Notes: generated by a model not told the origin, from the sequence alone. Counted from the stretch's first letter, positions 55,501 through 61,944 are shown. The stretch is DNA of 64,000 bases from Larix kaempferi (GCA_027924585.1 BSBM01000486.1:39696001-39760000), one strand, 5' to 3'. Made by a program: numbers and translations.

Positions 55501-58500
55501 ACAAACACGAGACCGGACATATGCTTTGCTGTGAACACTTTGAGCCAGTTCTTGATGGATCCGAGACAAGTTCACCTGGTTGCTGCAAAGCATATAATGA
55601 GGCACCTGAAGGGTACAGTGGATTATGGACTCAGATATGACGCAAATCAAAAGGTTAACCTGCAAGGTTATGTTGATTCGAATTGGGAAGGAAGTGCTGC
55701 AGATAGGAAGAGCACTTCGGGGTGCTACTTCAGTTTGGGATCAGGTATGATCTCTCCTGGTTTAGCAGGAAGCAGTCCTGCGTGGCACTGAGTACAGCCG
55801 AAGCAGAGTATGTTGCAGCTTTTTCGGCTAGTTCTGAGACAGTATGGCTTAGGAAGCTACTGTCTGATTTTTTTGATCTTCAGTTAGAGGCGACTTGTAT
55901 ATTCTGTGACAACCAGAGTTGTGTGAAGTTGTCCGAGAACCCAGTGTTCCATGACAAGTCGAAGCATATTGAAATCAAGTATCACTATATCAGGGATATG
56001 GTGCAGAGAGGAGCAGTGAAGCTCCAGTATGTTGCGACGGACGAGCTGATAACCGATGTGTTGACCAAGCTGCTAGCTAGAGTGAAGTTTGAGTACTTCA
56101 AAGAGAAGCTTGGTGTTCTTCAGATCGAGGATCCTTCCAAGGGGAAGTGATGAGTCTGGAAGACATAGATGCACATGGGCCAGTCCGGCATGGTGGTAGG
56201 TTGGTCCTCCCATGGCCGTTGACATAAATGCTGAGCCTTTCCGGCGTGGTGGTCGGTTGGTCCTCCCATGGTCGTTGATGTAAGTGTTGAGCCTTTCCGG
56301 CATGGTGGTAAGTTAATCCTCCCATGGTCGCTGATGTAAGTGTTGTGCCTTTCCGACATGGTGGTAGGCTGGTCCTCCCATGGTCGTTGATGTAAGTGGA
56401 GTGCCTTTCCAACATAGTGGTAGGTTGGTCCTCCCATGGTCGTTGATGTAAGTGCAGAGCCTTTCCGACATGGTGGTAGGTTGGTCCTCCCATGGTCGTT
56501 GATGTAAGTGTTGAGCCTTTCCCGAATGGTGGTAGGTCGGTCCTCCCATGTCGGTTGATGTAAGTGCTGTGTGATGTGCATCTGGGTTGTGCTCTGTGTG
56601 ACGATGAGATGATCTGAAGACGATGAAGTGATAGTAGGAGACGCAGGTATTTTCAGAGGCAATGTAATGACTGGTCCTGGGTTGCCTACTTGATGGCTTG
56701 CTCGCAGAGATGATGAAGAACTACATGAGGGCTAGGCCTACATCCAGCATGAAAAAGGGTTGGCTCTATAGAACTTCCTGTGACGAGTAGAATTGAGAGA
56801 TAGCACCAATCGATGGTCGACATGACAAGGATTGCAGCAGCAGTGACGACGACAATCCAATGTTGATGATGATGTTCCAACATTGTTGATTCGGCGACAA
56901 AGACTTGTGTCCAGATGTGTTGATGACTGTGTCAAGAGAATACCTTCCTAGTTAAGAGAGAGTGTTAATGTTATTGTAACTGCGGAAGATATTCACTTGT
57001 ATTTTATATTGTAATTTTTATTGTATTTTATTGTACCTCCGATGGAGATGTTTATTCCTCCGGTCGGGGATGTAATTATTACATTGGTCATGTAAAGTCA
57101 TTGAGGTAAATCCTCCCTTGTAAGTCGGGGCAATAGATCCCTCTAGAGTCAAATGTAAAGGGGTTTTTACGTCCTCTAGAGGAGTCGGCCCAGTTAGAAT
57201 TAGTTGGGGCCGACATGTCAAGTGGTAAAGTTAAAGTGGAAGTGAATGTATAAATAGAGAGCTAGGCTCTCTCATTTATTCATTCACTCACTCACCAAGT
57301 TCACATTAGTGAGAAGGAGGACAAGTTCGCACAAGTGAAGAGAGAAGTTGTTGACGACCATCTCTATTTTTGGGGTTTACTTTGTGACATTGTTTTGGTG
57401 ATCATTCTATCTCTAAGGAAGTTGCGGGGTTTTCTCCTTTATAGTTTCCCCGAGAAAAATCTTTGTCTCTTGTGTTTATGCTATGCTTGTTATTCTCTTA
57501 GTAAGATCCTAGATAATTATAGATTAAAAGTTTAAAATCTAACAATTGCCTTCTTCTATATGAGATATTGACCATGAGGGGTCAAATGGTGTTACTCTAT
57601 AGTATCTCATCCATTTTTAATTGTTGTTTTATAGCTAAGGATGTATCATGGTGTGGTCGTAATTCCCTTAGATAAGTGTGTCACCTTATGAATCAAGTGT
57701 ATCCCAAATTTAAGTAGGTGTAACATTCATTTCATGTCATTTCACAGTTTTTACCTAGCCATTTTTCATGCCATGTCGTTCCACTAGCCATTTCATTCAT
57801 TTTCATCATGTCCCCTTTCACAATCGACTTATCATATGTTATGTTCTAAGGTCTCTATACTATTCTTACGAATGAATGCCTAAATCAAATTAAAAGAGTC
57901 AAGTACTGTAAGGTTGATGTAGCTAAATTATAAATGTTATATATGTGAGCAATGCCCTCTTGAAAAAAAATAGGTTTCCTATGTCCCAAGTTATCAAAGT
58001 TGACTCTAAAGTAAATGGATTAAGCCAATGAAAAAGCTTTAAAGAAAAAATAAACAAAGAAAATAAAGGGATCACAAAAAAGAGGCACAAGGAAAGGGTA
58101 ATTCTAGAAAAGCGCTCCCTTCTAACTTCTAAGGCACATGTAGAAGAAAAAATCTATAACACCTAGCTCTTGAAAGCTAAGGGGTAGACCTAACACTTAT
58201 ACACATTTCTATGATGGCCAATTCAAAGACACCTTTCCCCTAGTACCACATTTACTCCATCACTCTCAACTCACTAAGAAACTTAGGAAATACATCTTGT
58301 CTTAGGGGTCTAACATGTAATAGGGGTTTAATTATGGTCACACCATAGAAGCTAAGGTTGATGGAATTATTGATTAAAGAAACATTGGTTGTTAGAAAAT
58401 TGCATTTGCTAACCTTTTAATATGTTTTTTCTTATGTATTTGATGATATTTCTGATAGGTGTATATCATTGGGGCTTCCTAGAGCTAACACCCTAGACAT

Positions 58501-61298
58501 ATTGTATGGTCTAACACTTGGATTGAGTTGTTTTGAATCTTGATGATGAATAGGCCACACTTGAGGAGTGTCCTCCTTTACATATTTGGAGGCACTTTTG
58601 GGTTCATCATGGCATTATGTCTATGGGACATCCCACTTTTCCTCACATGTGTATCATTTAATGAAGATTGGTTGCATTACTCTTAGAGTGTTCTAGATTT
58701 TTGGCACTCTTGGACCCTTGAGACGTCTCACATGGGAGAGCCTTTGTGTGCCACACGTGGCATGTCTCTAGGAGAGTGTGGACCATTTGAATGGAGAGCA
58801 ACATATTGGGGAAGATTTGGCACACATACTCATGCATTTGGTTGAGATCATTGCATTTGGAATGATTTTGAGGGTCAAAACCTTAATGTTTTGACCTATC
58901 TTTCATTGTTTGACTAGATCTAGTGGAGCACTCCACCTCTTGAAGTTACTTTTGTATTATCCATGTATTATCTCACCTACTCTAGTGGTGCACCCCCTTT
59001 CTCTTAGGCAAGTAGTTAGGGTTTTGGTATTTTGACCATGTCATGGGGATTATTTTCTTTTGAAGAATTCGTTAATCTCTCTTCCTATATAAAGAGAACC
59101 TCCTCCATTGTAAAACTTGTTAGAAACTTGTGGAGAACTCTCTCTTTTGGCTTTTGCCTAGCTTTTGTGGTGATTGCTTATGGATGGTTGATGCTAGCGC
59201 TATGATGTGGATGTCTTGCTAATGCTATGTTGTACTATTGAATCAACAATTGGTTTATCTTGGGATGATTTACAAGTAAGCTCTTTACTTTGTAAGGTTA
59301 AGTTTGTTTGGTTTATGGTTGAATAGGTGGTGTATTTTCAACTCTTGATTGTATGCCCTAGGATTCCATGCTTGATAAGTATTATGCCCAAGGTAGTTTG
59401 AAGATACCACTTAGATTATTCCCTTGTATATCTTAGGGTCAATCTAGTATTTCTTGGATTTGGTAGGGATTGGCCCTCAAATGCTAGCTATCCTTGAATG
59501 CCAGTAAGCTCTTCTTCACTAGCCTTGAATGACCCCATATGCCCAACTTCAACCCTAGGCACTAGTCCTATGTTCCCAGCTGGGGAATTTTTAAGGGCGA
59601 AATTTCGCCAATTGGCTATTTTTGGGGCTTTTTTTCAAAAAATAAATTCGCTATTTGGTCATTTTTAGTCTCTAATATTGCCTATATTTACATAAAATAT
59701 GTTTTTTTATCATAATATTCGCCAAAATTTACGCGTTTCAATAGTAAATTGTATGTTTCATGTTTAATATTCGCCTACCTATCTATATATATGTTTTTTT
59801 CAATCCAAAATAATCGCCTAGAATACTATACTTAAGTATACTATTACTATCCTTAACAAATACCCTGGACTTCCCAGCCATTCAATACTAAAATTTAAGT
59901 TGTTTTTCCTTTTTATTTTGCATTCTGGAATTTAATTCATCTTAGGCATTTAAAGTTTTCTGCAAAACCTTAAAAATACATCTTCAGAAACTCCCTTTAG
60001 GGCTGCATTTAATTCCTATCTAGGCCATACCCTTAGGGCTGTAATATATACCCTTTAATTCTGGTTTTTGGAGCAGTTGAGGGGCTGTTTTGCTTGTCGG
60101 TTAAACACAGAAAATTAAGGTGAATTTACTTCCAGATTTACTTCTAGATTTTAACCCTGTTTGCACTCTCTTATCTTTGACTTTAATTCACTGGGTTAAA
60201 TTTCTGGGCTGTTTAATAAGTATTTTGCTGGACTAAAGTACACCATAAAATCTCTTTTATAAGAGTCCCTTTGGTAGATTCTCATCTGGTATAAATTTCT
60301 GGGTTAATTGCAAGCTGTTTGAAGTGTTTGAAATCTCATTTTCTCTTGCATCATTGACTGTCCATTTAGTTCTGCAATCTATTGTCACTGTCAACATAAC
60401 TAACATCACAAAATATATCATGTTGATGGTGAAAACAAGTAACTAATTGATCACTCAAGTTTCAAGATTTAGCATCTGGTTGCTTGTCCTTTCTAGCGGC
60501 TAGCCTAACTTGCACATTCTTTCAAACACTTACAGTTGGAATTATCTATTGTTAAATACATTCATTTCTGGTTGAAACACCCATTTTATAACAACAATCT
60601 AATCTCATTATAATTCTGAAAATTTAGGCTAACAATTGATATCCAAGGACTAAGTATTAAAACCCTAAATCAACACTTCAAAAACAATAATCCAGATCTG
60701 AAATTATTTCAACTTAGTTCCATAATAAAACATATTTCCAAAAATCATCTATTGAAACTTAGTTGTGTTTACGCAATCCCCCCTAGTGCTAGGCCCTTAT
60801 CCTATGCACTAAAGTGAAGAGAAGTTGTTGTCATGGTGGCAGTGGCAACACTTCTAAGAGCTGCCCTCAGCTAAGCCCTCGTGAAGACCTTGCACTTTAG
60901 GGGTGCTAGCTTGTGCAGTAATATTAATATTTATAGCCGCCTATCAAGAAAACGATTGATAACCACATATCAAGGAAACAACTTCTTCGATTTTTCAAAT
61001 GGAAATTAAAGGACTTTAAGAAATTAATACAAGGAATTAAAATAATTTACTTCAGGCAAAAAAATAAGCATGGAAGCATGATTATCCTTGGTAAATCAGG
61101 GACCCTGTAGTAAATTAGGGACCAGATATTTACTGCAACTGTTTATGAAGAGAAGCAAAAGGGCATACCATGAAAATGAGAGCAGCCCAAACTTTGCTGT
61201 TATGATGCTTCTTGAAAAGATATATCTCTCCTATAGCTGTTATGATATTTGTCATATTCTTCAAAATTGTCAACATTGCAATATTTATATATTTCAAG
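4541..61298 (-). CDS. GONST1: GONST1-like Golgi nucleotide-sugar (GDP-mannose) transporter, six C-terminal exons
   Basis: The spliced exons (61298-61169, 41834-41736, 6506-6352, 5207-5091, 4967-4870, 4587-4541) total 646 nt and give 214 residues plus TAA. All five introns are GT-AG and every split codon rejoins cleanly. The product is the C-terminal two thirds of a multi-pass transporter of the NST/triose-phosphate translocator superfamily. Plant GONST1/2 proteins import GDP-mannose or related GDP-sugars into the Golgi lumen for glycan and glycosphingolipid synthesis. Diagnostic stretches are GGITDLSF, LTLRRVMD, SGNLNEFSMVLLNN, GLLGLAISFTSMWFLHQTG and VGSLNKIP, the last corresponding to the GALNK nucleotide-sugar binding motif of yeast Vrg4. 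The tail FAKAKMSK is basic. The N-terminal part (about 120 residues by family length) lies beyond 64000. No stop or frameshift is seen, so the gene looks functional. GONST1 versus GONST2 is from remembered family similarity. Confidence 0.9.
4870..4967 (-). CDS. GONST1: GONST1-like exon e with the G-S-L-N-K motif
   Basis: This 98-bp exon follows acceptor TTGTATGTAG. It encodes LVGSLNKIPISLAGI and LFKVPINVPNLFSILF and ends one base into a glycine codon at donor GTAATTC. GSLNK is the plant form of the GALNK nucleotide-sugar recognition motif. The intron to exon d is 123 bp. Confidence 0.93.
5091..5207 (-). CDS. GONST1: GONST1-like exon d
   Basis: This 117-bp exon starts with the last base of a serine codon after acceptor GGAATGCAG. 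It encodes PILRIPVFWVVATSSGLLGL and the conserved AISFTSMWFLHQTGPTTY, ending two bases into a codon before donor GTTTG. The separating intron (5208-6351) is 1,144 bp. Confidence 0.93.
6352..6506 (-). CDS. GONST1: GONST1-like exon c
   Basis: This 155-bp exon (51 codons plus two bases) lies between acceptor CTGTCTGCAG and donor GTAAGTCC. It encodes LTLRRVMDVAKQQTKSG, then NLNEFSMVLLNN and a leucine-rich membrane helix ending EWEYLYS. Strong splice sites and conserved residues support it. Confidence 0.93.
6507..8006. other. Intronic stretch without recognised features
   Basis: AT-rich intron sequence next to exon c. Its short frames show no family resemblance. It may be the older, original part of the intron. 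Confidence 0.3.
8007..8205 (+). mobile_element. tRNA-derived SINE 1
   Basis: An internal RNA polymerase III promoter is visible: an A-box-like TTAGCTCATTTGGT at 8020-8033 and a B-box-like GTTCAATCC at 8092-8100, spaced as in tRNA genes. The body ends with GGTTTTCCTTGGA, also the end of the neighbouring copy. AT-rich aatatat-like sequence flanks both sides and could be the target duplication. SINEs encode no protein and depend on LINE enzymes. Confidence 0.7.
8206..8240. repeat. Microsatellite (TA)n/(GA)n between two SINEs
   Basis: A short TA run is followed by about 12 GA units with one GTGA interruption. It lies exactly between the two SINE copies and probably grew from a SINE tail. Confidence 0.8.
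8241..8437 (+). mobile_element. SINE 2, diverged relative in tandem with SINE 1
   Basis: The start TCCAAGGGGTTAGTTCAACC resembles the head of SINE 1 and the end GAGGTTTTCCTTGGATT matches its 3' end, followed by an A run. The A-box-like part is present (TTAGTTCAACC) but I see no clear B box, so this copy is older or of another subfamily. Confidence 0.55.
8438..8817. other. Intronic spacer between SINE 2 and the hAT element
   Basis: AT-rich intron sequence. I see no gene or repeat in it. Confidence 0.3.
8836..9150. repeat. Subterminal GAAGCG/CGCTTCC array of hAT A
   Basis: Dozens of GCTTCC, GAAGC and CGCTTCC words occur in both orientations within a GC-rich island that contrasts with the AT-rich intron. 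In hAT elements such subterminal words are usually transposase-binding sites. The apparent minus-strand frame here (8980-9195) is only a by-product of the repeats. Confidence 0.8.
9268..9876 (+). pseudogene. hAT transposase C-terminal fragment (dimerisation domain)
   Basis: About 200 residues are open to a TGA at 9874-9876. The region around residues 28-75 shows the Dimer_Tnp_hAT pattern: PPIEWWNMYG, then LNKLAVRVLSQVVNSSSAER and CWSTYSFIHS. An acidic and low-complexity tail follows. A full plant hAT transposase is about 600-800 residues; the BED zinc finger and the catalytic DDE regions are missing. The frame begins after a splice-acceptor-like TTGCGCAG (9261-9274 region), so this is probably the last exon of a transposase whose earlier exons were deleted. 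It cannot move the element by itself. The start is not meaningful. Confidence 0.85.
10370..10402 (+). repeat. (GATTGAT)n microsatellite inside hAT A
   Basis: Several GATTGAT units in direct repeat within the AT-rich 3' half of the hAT element. Confidence 0.75.
10593..11400. other. Intronic spacer
   Basis: Between hAT A and the large LTR element. It has a C-rich run near 10960 and no recognisable gene or repeat. Confidence 0.3.
11406..15247 (+). repeat. 5' LTR (3,842 bp) of the gag-only element
   Basis: It begins TGTTATCACATCC and ends GTGCGATAACA. A promoter-like CTATAAGAGAAGGAGC lies at 13886-13901, aligned with the same motif in the 3' LTR. Small frames inside occur in both LTR copies and look like chance. 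Confidence 0.92.
15251..15268 (+). other. Primer-binding site of the gag-only element
   Basis: TTGGTGCCGCTGCCGAGG starts 3 bp after the 5' LTR. It resembles the TGGCGCCGTTGCCGGGG site of Athila/Tat type Gypsy elements. Confidence 0.8.
15573..16367 (+). pseudogene. Gypsy-type Gag-like frame
   Basis: The frame is open from after a TGA near 15570 and has a GTG at 15642 but no good in-frame ATG. Residues at about 16020-16250 follow the retrotransposon Gag fold signature: LPRFCGNN, then HLRMLWDHMEVRGV, EDVYMRALAESL and GLWFDNLALGSI. The N-terminal part is acidic, tyrosine-rich and probably disordered. The frame ends at 16367; coding-like sequence continues in another frame from 16331, so a frameshift is likely. 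No zinc knuckle is seen. It should form the particle shell of the element. Confidence 0.7.
16331..17187 (+). pseudogene. Acidic Gag-downstream region with duplicated module
   Basis: This frame continues the Gag coding sequence after a frameshift. It is very rich in Asp, Glu and Ser. One module occurs twice: at 16331-16500 (DHSSPE, NVTEYLEN, INRIIQDTLLSLPE) and at 16876-17100 (DFSSPE, NVVEYLKN, LTKIIQRTLSSLPG). Between them lie linkers such as DVIENQLCEDESGE. I do not recognise the domain. The frame is broken at 17188 by the nested solo LTR and resumes after 19776. Confidence 0.55.
17188..19771 (+). mobile_element. Nested solo LTR, short variant of the 4.5-kb family
   Basis: It is bounded by GGTCC at 17183-17187 and 19772-19776, and ends GTTTAGGTGATAACA. 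It aligns with both ends of the solo LTR at 33115-37637 but lacks about 1.95 kb near 17575-17582 and about 9 bp of its 5' tip (TTTTATAGTAG instead of TGTTATCACATATATAGTAG). The host frame reads RGP on the left and GPLGGQ on the right, in register if the TSD is counted once. Confidence 0.85.
19777..20142 (+). pseudogene. Acidic frame continued after the nested LTR
   Basis: The frame from 19801 encodes NHHVLESQICEDDGG and a DDDDP-rich stretch, similar in style to DVIENQLCEDESGE at 16700-16760, and ends at 20142. It is therefore the same coding region interrupted by the solo LTR, now also frameshifted. No function is assigned. Confidence 0.45.
20164..20792 (+). pseudogene. Unrecognised frames in the gag-only element interior
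   Basis: Two adjoining frames (20164-20490 and 20487-20792) overlap by 4 bases. They contain no catalytic motif I can recognise. Codon use and Asp/Asn/Ser richness resemble the preceding acidic frames. They may be remnants of a spacer protein or of no coding value. Confidence 0.3.
20793..21478 (+). other. 3' untranslated interior of the gag-only element
   Basis: Pyrimidine-rich and AT-rich sequence before the 3' LTR. The usual polypurine tract is not obvious; only AGAGCCAGA precedes the LTR. Confidence 0.4.
21479..25327 (+). repeat. 3' LTR (3,849 bp) of the gag-only element
   Basis: It is a near copy of 11406-15247 with scattered, mainly transition-type differences. An extra stretch of about 20 bp at 23559-23580 partly repeats GGAAAAATCAAA and is missing from the 5' LTR. 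Confidence 0.92.
25333..26690. other. Intronic sequence with one unrecognised frame
   Basis: An open stretch at 25471-25686 (71 codons) ends in a donor-like GAGG|GTAAGG context at 25623, but no partner exon or family is recognised. A 12-bp inverted repeat (GATGCCAAACAG at 25328, complement at 25708-25719) spans it. Confidence 0.3.
26690..27470 (+). promoter_or_regulatory. LTR-like promoter module
   Basis: A run of C residues and a direct repeat (TCAAATTACACT and TCATTTGACACT) lead to CTCTATTTAAGCAAGCTCTCCCC near 26913, a TATA-type box with CT-rich start as in the LTRs of this window. No LTR borders or TSD were found, so this is probably a fragment of an old LTR. Confidence 0.35.
27471..28850. 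other. Intronic stretch, nothing recognised
   Basis: It contains three diverged direct repeats of the form TCAATC...AAGTTCACAATTTGAC at about 28375-28410, 28440-28475 and 28510-28550. No gene is visible. Confidence 0.35.
28850..30100 (+). repeat. Possible old LTR with promoter and primer-site-like end
   Basis: CTATATAAAGAGAGCC at 29712-29727 is an LTR-type TATA box. About 360 bp later GTTAACA (30069-30075) is followed by TTGGCACCGCATGG (30086-30099), which resembles the primer-binding site at 15251. The 5' border is not visible. A similar promoter lies at 59083. Confidence 0.35.
30100..32559. other. Intronic stretch with small tandem repeats
   Basis: It contains three direct copies of AACATTTCAGATTTG (30718-30775), a two-copy repeat of about 93 bp beginning ATTTACTATCACTCTGC (31100 and 31193), and a two-copy repeat of about 59 bp ending AATATGTAGATAT (32486-32566). 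No gene is visible. Confidence 0.4.
32968..32986 (+). repeat. (GT)n microsatellite
   Basis: About nine GT units inside the left arm of hAT D. Confidence 0.85.
33115..37637 (+). mobile_element. Solo LTR, 4,523 bp
   Basis: The LTR starts TGTTATCACATATATAG and ends GTTTAGGTGATAACA, with a perfect 5-bp duplication GTAAC at 33110-33114 and 37638-37642. A TATA box CTATTTAAAGGAGAG lies at about 35700, followed by a CT-rich start. No primer site or interior follows, so recombination between two LTRs has removed the rest. It is the same family as 46916-51483, the nested copy at 17188 and, more distantly, 62754-64000. It is inserted into hAT D. Confidence 0.93.
38357..39420. mobile_element. hAT element C (1,064 bp, non-autonomous)
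   Basis: A perfect 8-bp duplication CATTTCCA lies at 38349-38356 and 39421-39428. The right end read inward is CTATGTTGCACGAGTTTCC. About 150 bp there, including GGTTGGGAGCGGCAATA, is nearly identical to the left end of hAT D, so C is an inverted relative only 100 bp away. The left end is rich in GGAAC/GTTCC and GGGAGC words. There is no transposase. Confidence 0.92.
39729..41156. mobile_element. hAT element E (1,428 bp including a SINE)
   Basis: A perfect 8-bp duplication CATAATAT lies at 39721-39728 and 41157-41164. Termini are CTAAGCTGCCAGG (left) and, read inward, CTAAGTAGCATGGG (right). The right 180 bp is rich in GGTACG/CGTACC words. No transposase is seen. SINE 3 (39831-40064) is inserted near the left end. 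It lies 580 bp from exon b. Confidence 0.9.
39831..40064 (+). mobile_element. tRNA-derived SINE 3
   Basis: The head reads GCCTGATGGGTTAGCTCAAG, with A box TTAGCTCAAGTGGT (39841-39854) and B box GGTCAAATCC (39888-39897). The body differs from SINEs 1 and 2. The 3' end is CCACATTG plus an A run. TA repeats on both sides hide or form the target duplication. It is nested in hAT E. Confidence 0.82.
41165..41735. other. Intronic sequence next to exon b
   Basis: AT-rich, no recognisable feature apart from the exon b donor at its right end. Confidence 0.3.
41736..41834 (-). CDS. GONST1: GONST1-like exon b (99 bp, isolated between two giant introns)
   Basis: The exon runs from acceptor ATTACAG to donor GTATG and is exactly 33 codons, phase 0 at both ends. 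It encodes VISAISGGITDLSF, then HAVGYAWQIVNCFLTAAYS. Because it is symmetric, skipping it would keep the frame but would remove a membrane segment. It lies 35.2 kb from exon c and 19.3 kb from exon a. Confidence 0.93.
42346..42780 (-). other. Unrecognised 144-codon open frame in intron
   Basis: This frame is longer than most chance frames here. It has six cysteines but no signal peptide, repeated motif or family resemblance I can name. It lies in the 19-kb intron, about 500 bp from exon b, and no splice partners are obvious. It could be a fragment of a degraded element or chance. Confidence 0.2.
42781..43640. other. Intronic stretch, nothing recognised
   Basis: No gene or repeat recognised. 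Confidence 0.3.
43640..46270 (+). repeat. Probable old LTR-type region with promoter
   Basis: TCCTATTTAAGGAGGCTCC near 44577-44596 is an LTR-like TATA box followed by a CT-rich start, as in the other LTRs here. Downstream lie the hairpin repeats (45500-45880) and two related segments ending ...GTTGAGCACCCAACAAG and ...GTTGAGCAACCGAAAAT (46130-46210). Borders and TSD are not identified. Confidence 0.4.
45500..45880 (+). repeat. Five dispersed copies of a hairpin-forming unit
   Basis: Units at about 45503-45540, 45601-45640, 45669-45712, 45769-45811 and 45836-45880 share the core AGAAGGCTTTGCCTCCC and mostly end AAAATCGTGTTGG. Each core can fold into an inner GGC/GCC stem with a 3-nt loop and an outer stem: GCAAG/CTTGC, ACAAG/CTTGT, GCATG/CATGC, ACAAG/CTTAT, ACAAG/CTTGT. 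The stem bases change in pairs in three of the units. Confidence 0.7.
46271..46910. other. Intronic stretch before the solo LTR
   Basis: A 62-codon frame at 46722-46910 is not recognised. Otherwise nothing is visible. Confidence 0.25.
46916..51483 (-). mobile_element. Solo LTR, 4,568 bp, opposite orientation
   Basis: On the minus strand it starts TGTTATCACATATATAG (51483 downwards) and ends GTTTAGGTGATAACA (46916). A perfect duplication GTAAT lies at 46911-46915 and 51484-51488. It aligns over its whole length with 33115-37637, with base differences and small indels. A local duplication of about 20 bp (ATAGATAAGTTTTGTCACC twice) is at 50761-50799. Confidence 0.93.
51489..51903. other. Intronic spacer
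   Basis: Between the solo LTR and copia element 2. Nothing recognised. Confidence 0.3.
51909..52492 (+). repeat. 5' LTR of copia element 2
   Basis: It starts TGTTAATGTTATTG and ends AATCTAACA. The promoter TATAAATAGAGAGC is at 52198-52211, followed by a CT-rich region. Confidence 0.92.
52493..52505 (+). other. Primer-binding site of copia element 2
   Basis: TGGTATCAGAGCT directly after the 5' LTR, complementary to initiator tRNA-Met, the standard plant copia primer. Confidence 0.93.
52506..55080 (+). other. Non-coding interior of copia element 2
   Basis: A short frame at about 53480-53610 and a frame after 54673 are not recognised as Gag. From about 54250 to 54760 the sequence matches the minus-strand sequence downstream of gag in copia element 1 (positions 655 to 1), including the block ending TTTGTAGGAAA and the following CTACAAGAGAAGGAT. 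Confidence 0.6.
55100..56150 (+). pseudogene. Copia reverse transcriptase end and RNase H, frameshifted
   Basis: From about 55100 to 55460 a reverse-transcriptase C-terminal part can be read only by changing frames, with several stops; the SEFKNLGTI segment corresponds to the MKDLG region of the family. At 55453-55791 and, one frame on, 55722-56150 lies copia RNase H: IGSLMFLTNTRPDICFAV, DSNWEGSAADRKSTSG, ALSTAEAEYVA, CDNQSCVKL and KHIEIKYHYIRD. These include the acidic residues of the D-E-D active site. The catalytic reverse-transcriptase motif with two aspartates is not visible. The enzyme is not expressed intact. Confidence 0.88.
56185..56576 (+). repeat. Seven-unit 56-bp tandem repeat
   Basis: Units start at 56185, 56241, 56297, 56353, 56409, 56465 and 56521, an exact 56-bp period. 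Each contains CCGGCATGGTGG and TCCTCCCATGGTCG with 1-6 base differences. CATGGTGG and CCTCCCATG within one unit can pair as a stem. As 56 is not a multiple of three, the open frames on the minus strand show the same peptides in three rotating frames, so they are by-products. Confidence 0.93.
56963..57544 (+). repeat. 3' LTR of copia element 2
   Basis: It is preceded by the purine run AAGAGAGAG (56954-56962), a weak polypurine tract. The sequence matches the 5' LTR apart from scattered changes and small indels. Confidence 0.92.
57550..58480. other. Intronic stretch, nothing recognised
   Basis: No gene or repeat recognised. Confidence 0.3.
58480..59555 (+). repeat. Possible old LTR fragment with promoter
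   Basis: CTATATAAAGAGAACCTCC at 59083-59101 is an LTR-type TATA box. The surrounding sequence is similar in layout to 29560-29990, including TCTCTCTTTTGG downstream, and both later contain GCACTAGTC (59564 and 30250). Borders are not found. Confidence 0.35.
59570..59880. repeat. AT-rich segment with repeated TTCGCC words
   Basis: ATTCGCC, TTCGCTA and AATCGCC words recur at 59605, 59648, 59728, 59771 and 59808 within very AT-rich DNA. CTGGGGAATT near 59581 and CTTCCCAG near 59869 are roughly complementary and could be ends of a small DNA transposon. No convincing TSD was found. Confidence 0.35.
59881..61168. other. Intronic sequence next to exon a
   Basis: AT-rich, nothing recognised up to the exon a donor. 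Confidence 0.3.
61169..61298 (-). CDS. GONST1: GONST1-like exon a (first in window)
   Basis: This 130-bp exon begins after acceptor TTTTTGCAG with one base that completes a codon, and ends ...TTCATG before donor GTATG. It encodes LKYINIAMLTILKN, then TNIITAIGE, then KKHHNSKVWAALIFM. It is in phase with exon b. The exon supplying the preceding residues is not present up to 64000. Confidence 0.92.
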
Positions 61299-61936
61299 CT
61301 GCAAAAATGTGAGCGATTAGTAAACGGTATACATAGGAAGGTCAGCCAAGAAAACTCAATTCAAAAGAAGAGTTCAGTGGTACAAATAGAAGCCACTGAA
61401 CCTATTAAGCTGTAGTTTTCTAAAACATTTGTATGAGCAATCATGTGTTCTAAATTCTGTTATAAAATTCACATGTGCACTAAAAATTTAATATCAGAAA
61501 AGTTGAAACAGTGAATGACTTTGGAAGACTGGTAAATGATATTTTTTATTTTTATGAGGCACATATAGTTTCCAGCATTTCGTTTTTGTTCTCTAATACA
61601 TTTTTAACAACAGAGTAGTCATACAGTGTGATTCCCTTGATTCAATACTCCATAATAAGCATTATGCAAAATGATTTTCTTCTGTCTCATGTTTCATTCT
61701 TTTAAATCTGCACTCTGTCAATCCTAGTTGTATCTCGGTGTTTCATGATTCGATTGATATCTACACAAATGTGGTCATCATATTGGCAACATGGGAACTT
61801 GAAGAAGGTTCCAACTAAGGAATAATATGGTTCCTTCACATGCTGCGCAATTGGAGGCATAAAAAGTTGATGAATTGCATGTCATATGGAGACCTCGACT
61901 TAGCCAGTCATTTAGTTTCCTTCTAAATTGTGAATG
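61299..61936. other. GONST1: Intron upstream of exon a
   Basis: It starts with the exon a acceptor. No further exon of the transporter is seen. Confidence 0.5.
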
Positions 61937-61944
61937 CTTAAAAC

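Larger units (their letters stand above)
51909..57544 (+). mobile_element. Ty1/copia element 2, complete ends, dead coding region
   Basis: The 5' LTR is 51909-52492 (584 bp) and the 3' LTR is 56963-57544 (582 bp). The target duplication is ATTGT (51904-51908) and ATTGC (57545-57549), 4 of 5 identical. The tRNA-Met primer site lies at 52493. I see no Gag or integrase; only a decayed reverse-transcriptase end and an RNase H region remain (about 55100-56150). The LTRs are still very similar. It lies in the 19-kb intron in sense opposite to the host gene. Confidence 0.93.
41835..61168 (-). other. GONST1: 19,334-bp intron of the transporter gene
   Basis: The intron lies between exons a and b, with donor GTATG and acceptor ACAG. 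It contains an LTR-like region with hairpin repeats, a 4.57-kb solo LTR and a complete copia element. Confidence 0.9.

Noticed and set aside
56073-56662. Several overlapping minus-strand open frames with repeated peptides
   Set aside because: They arise from the 56-bp tandem array; the same peptides recur in all three frames because 56 is not a multiple of three.
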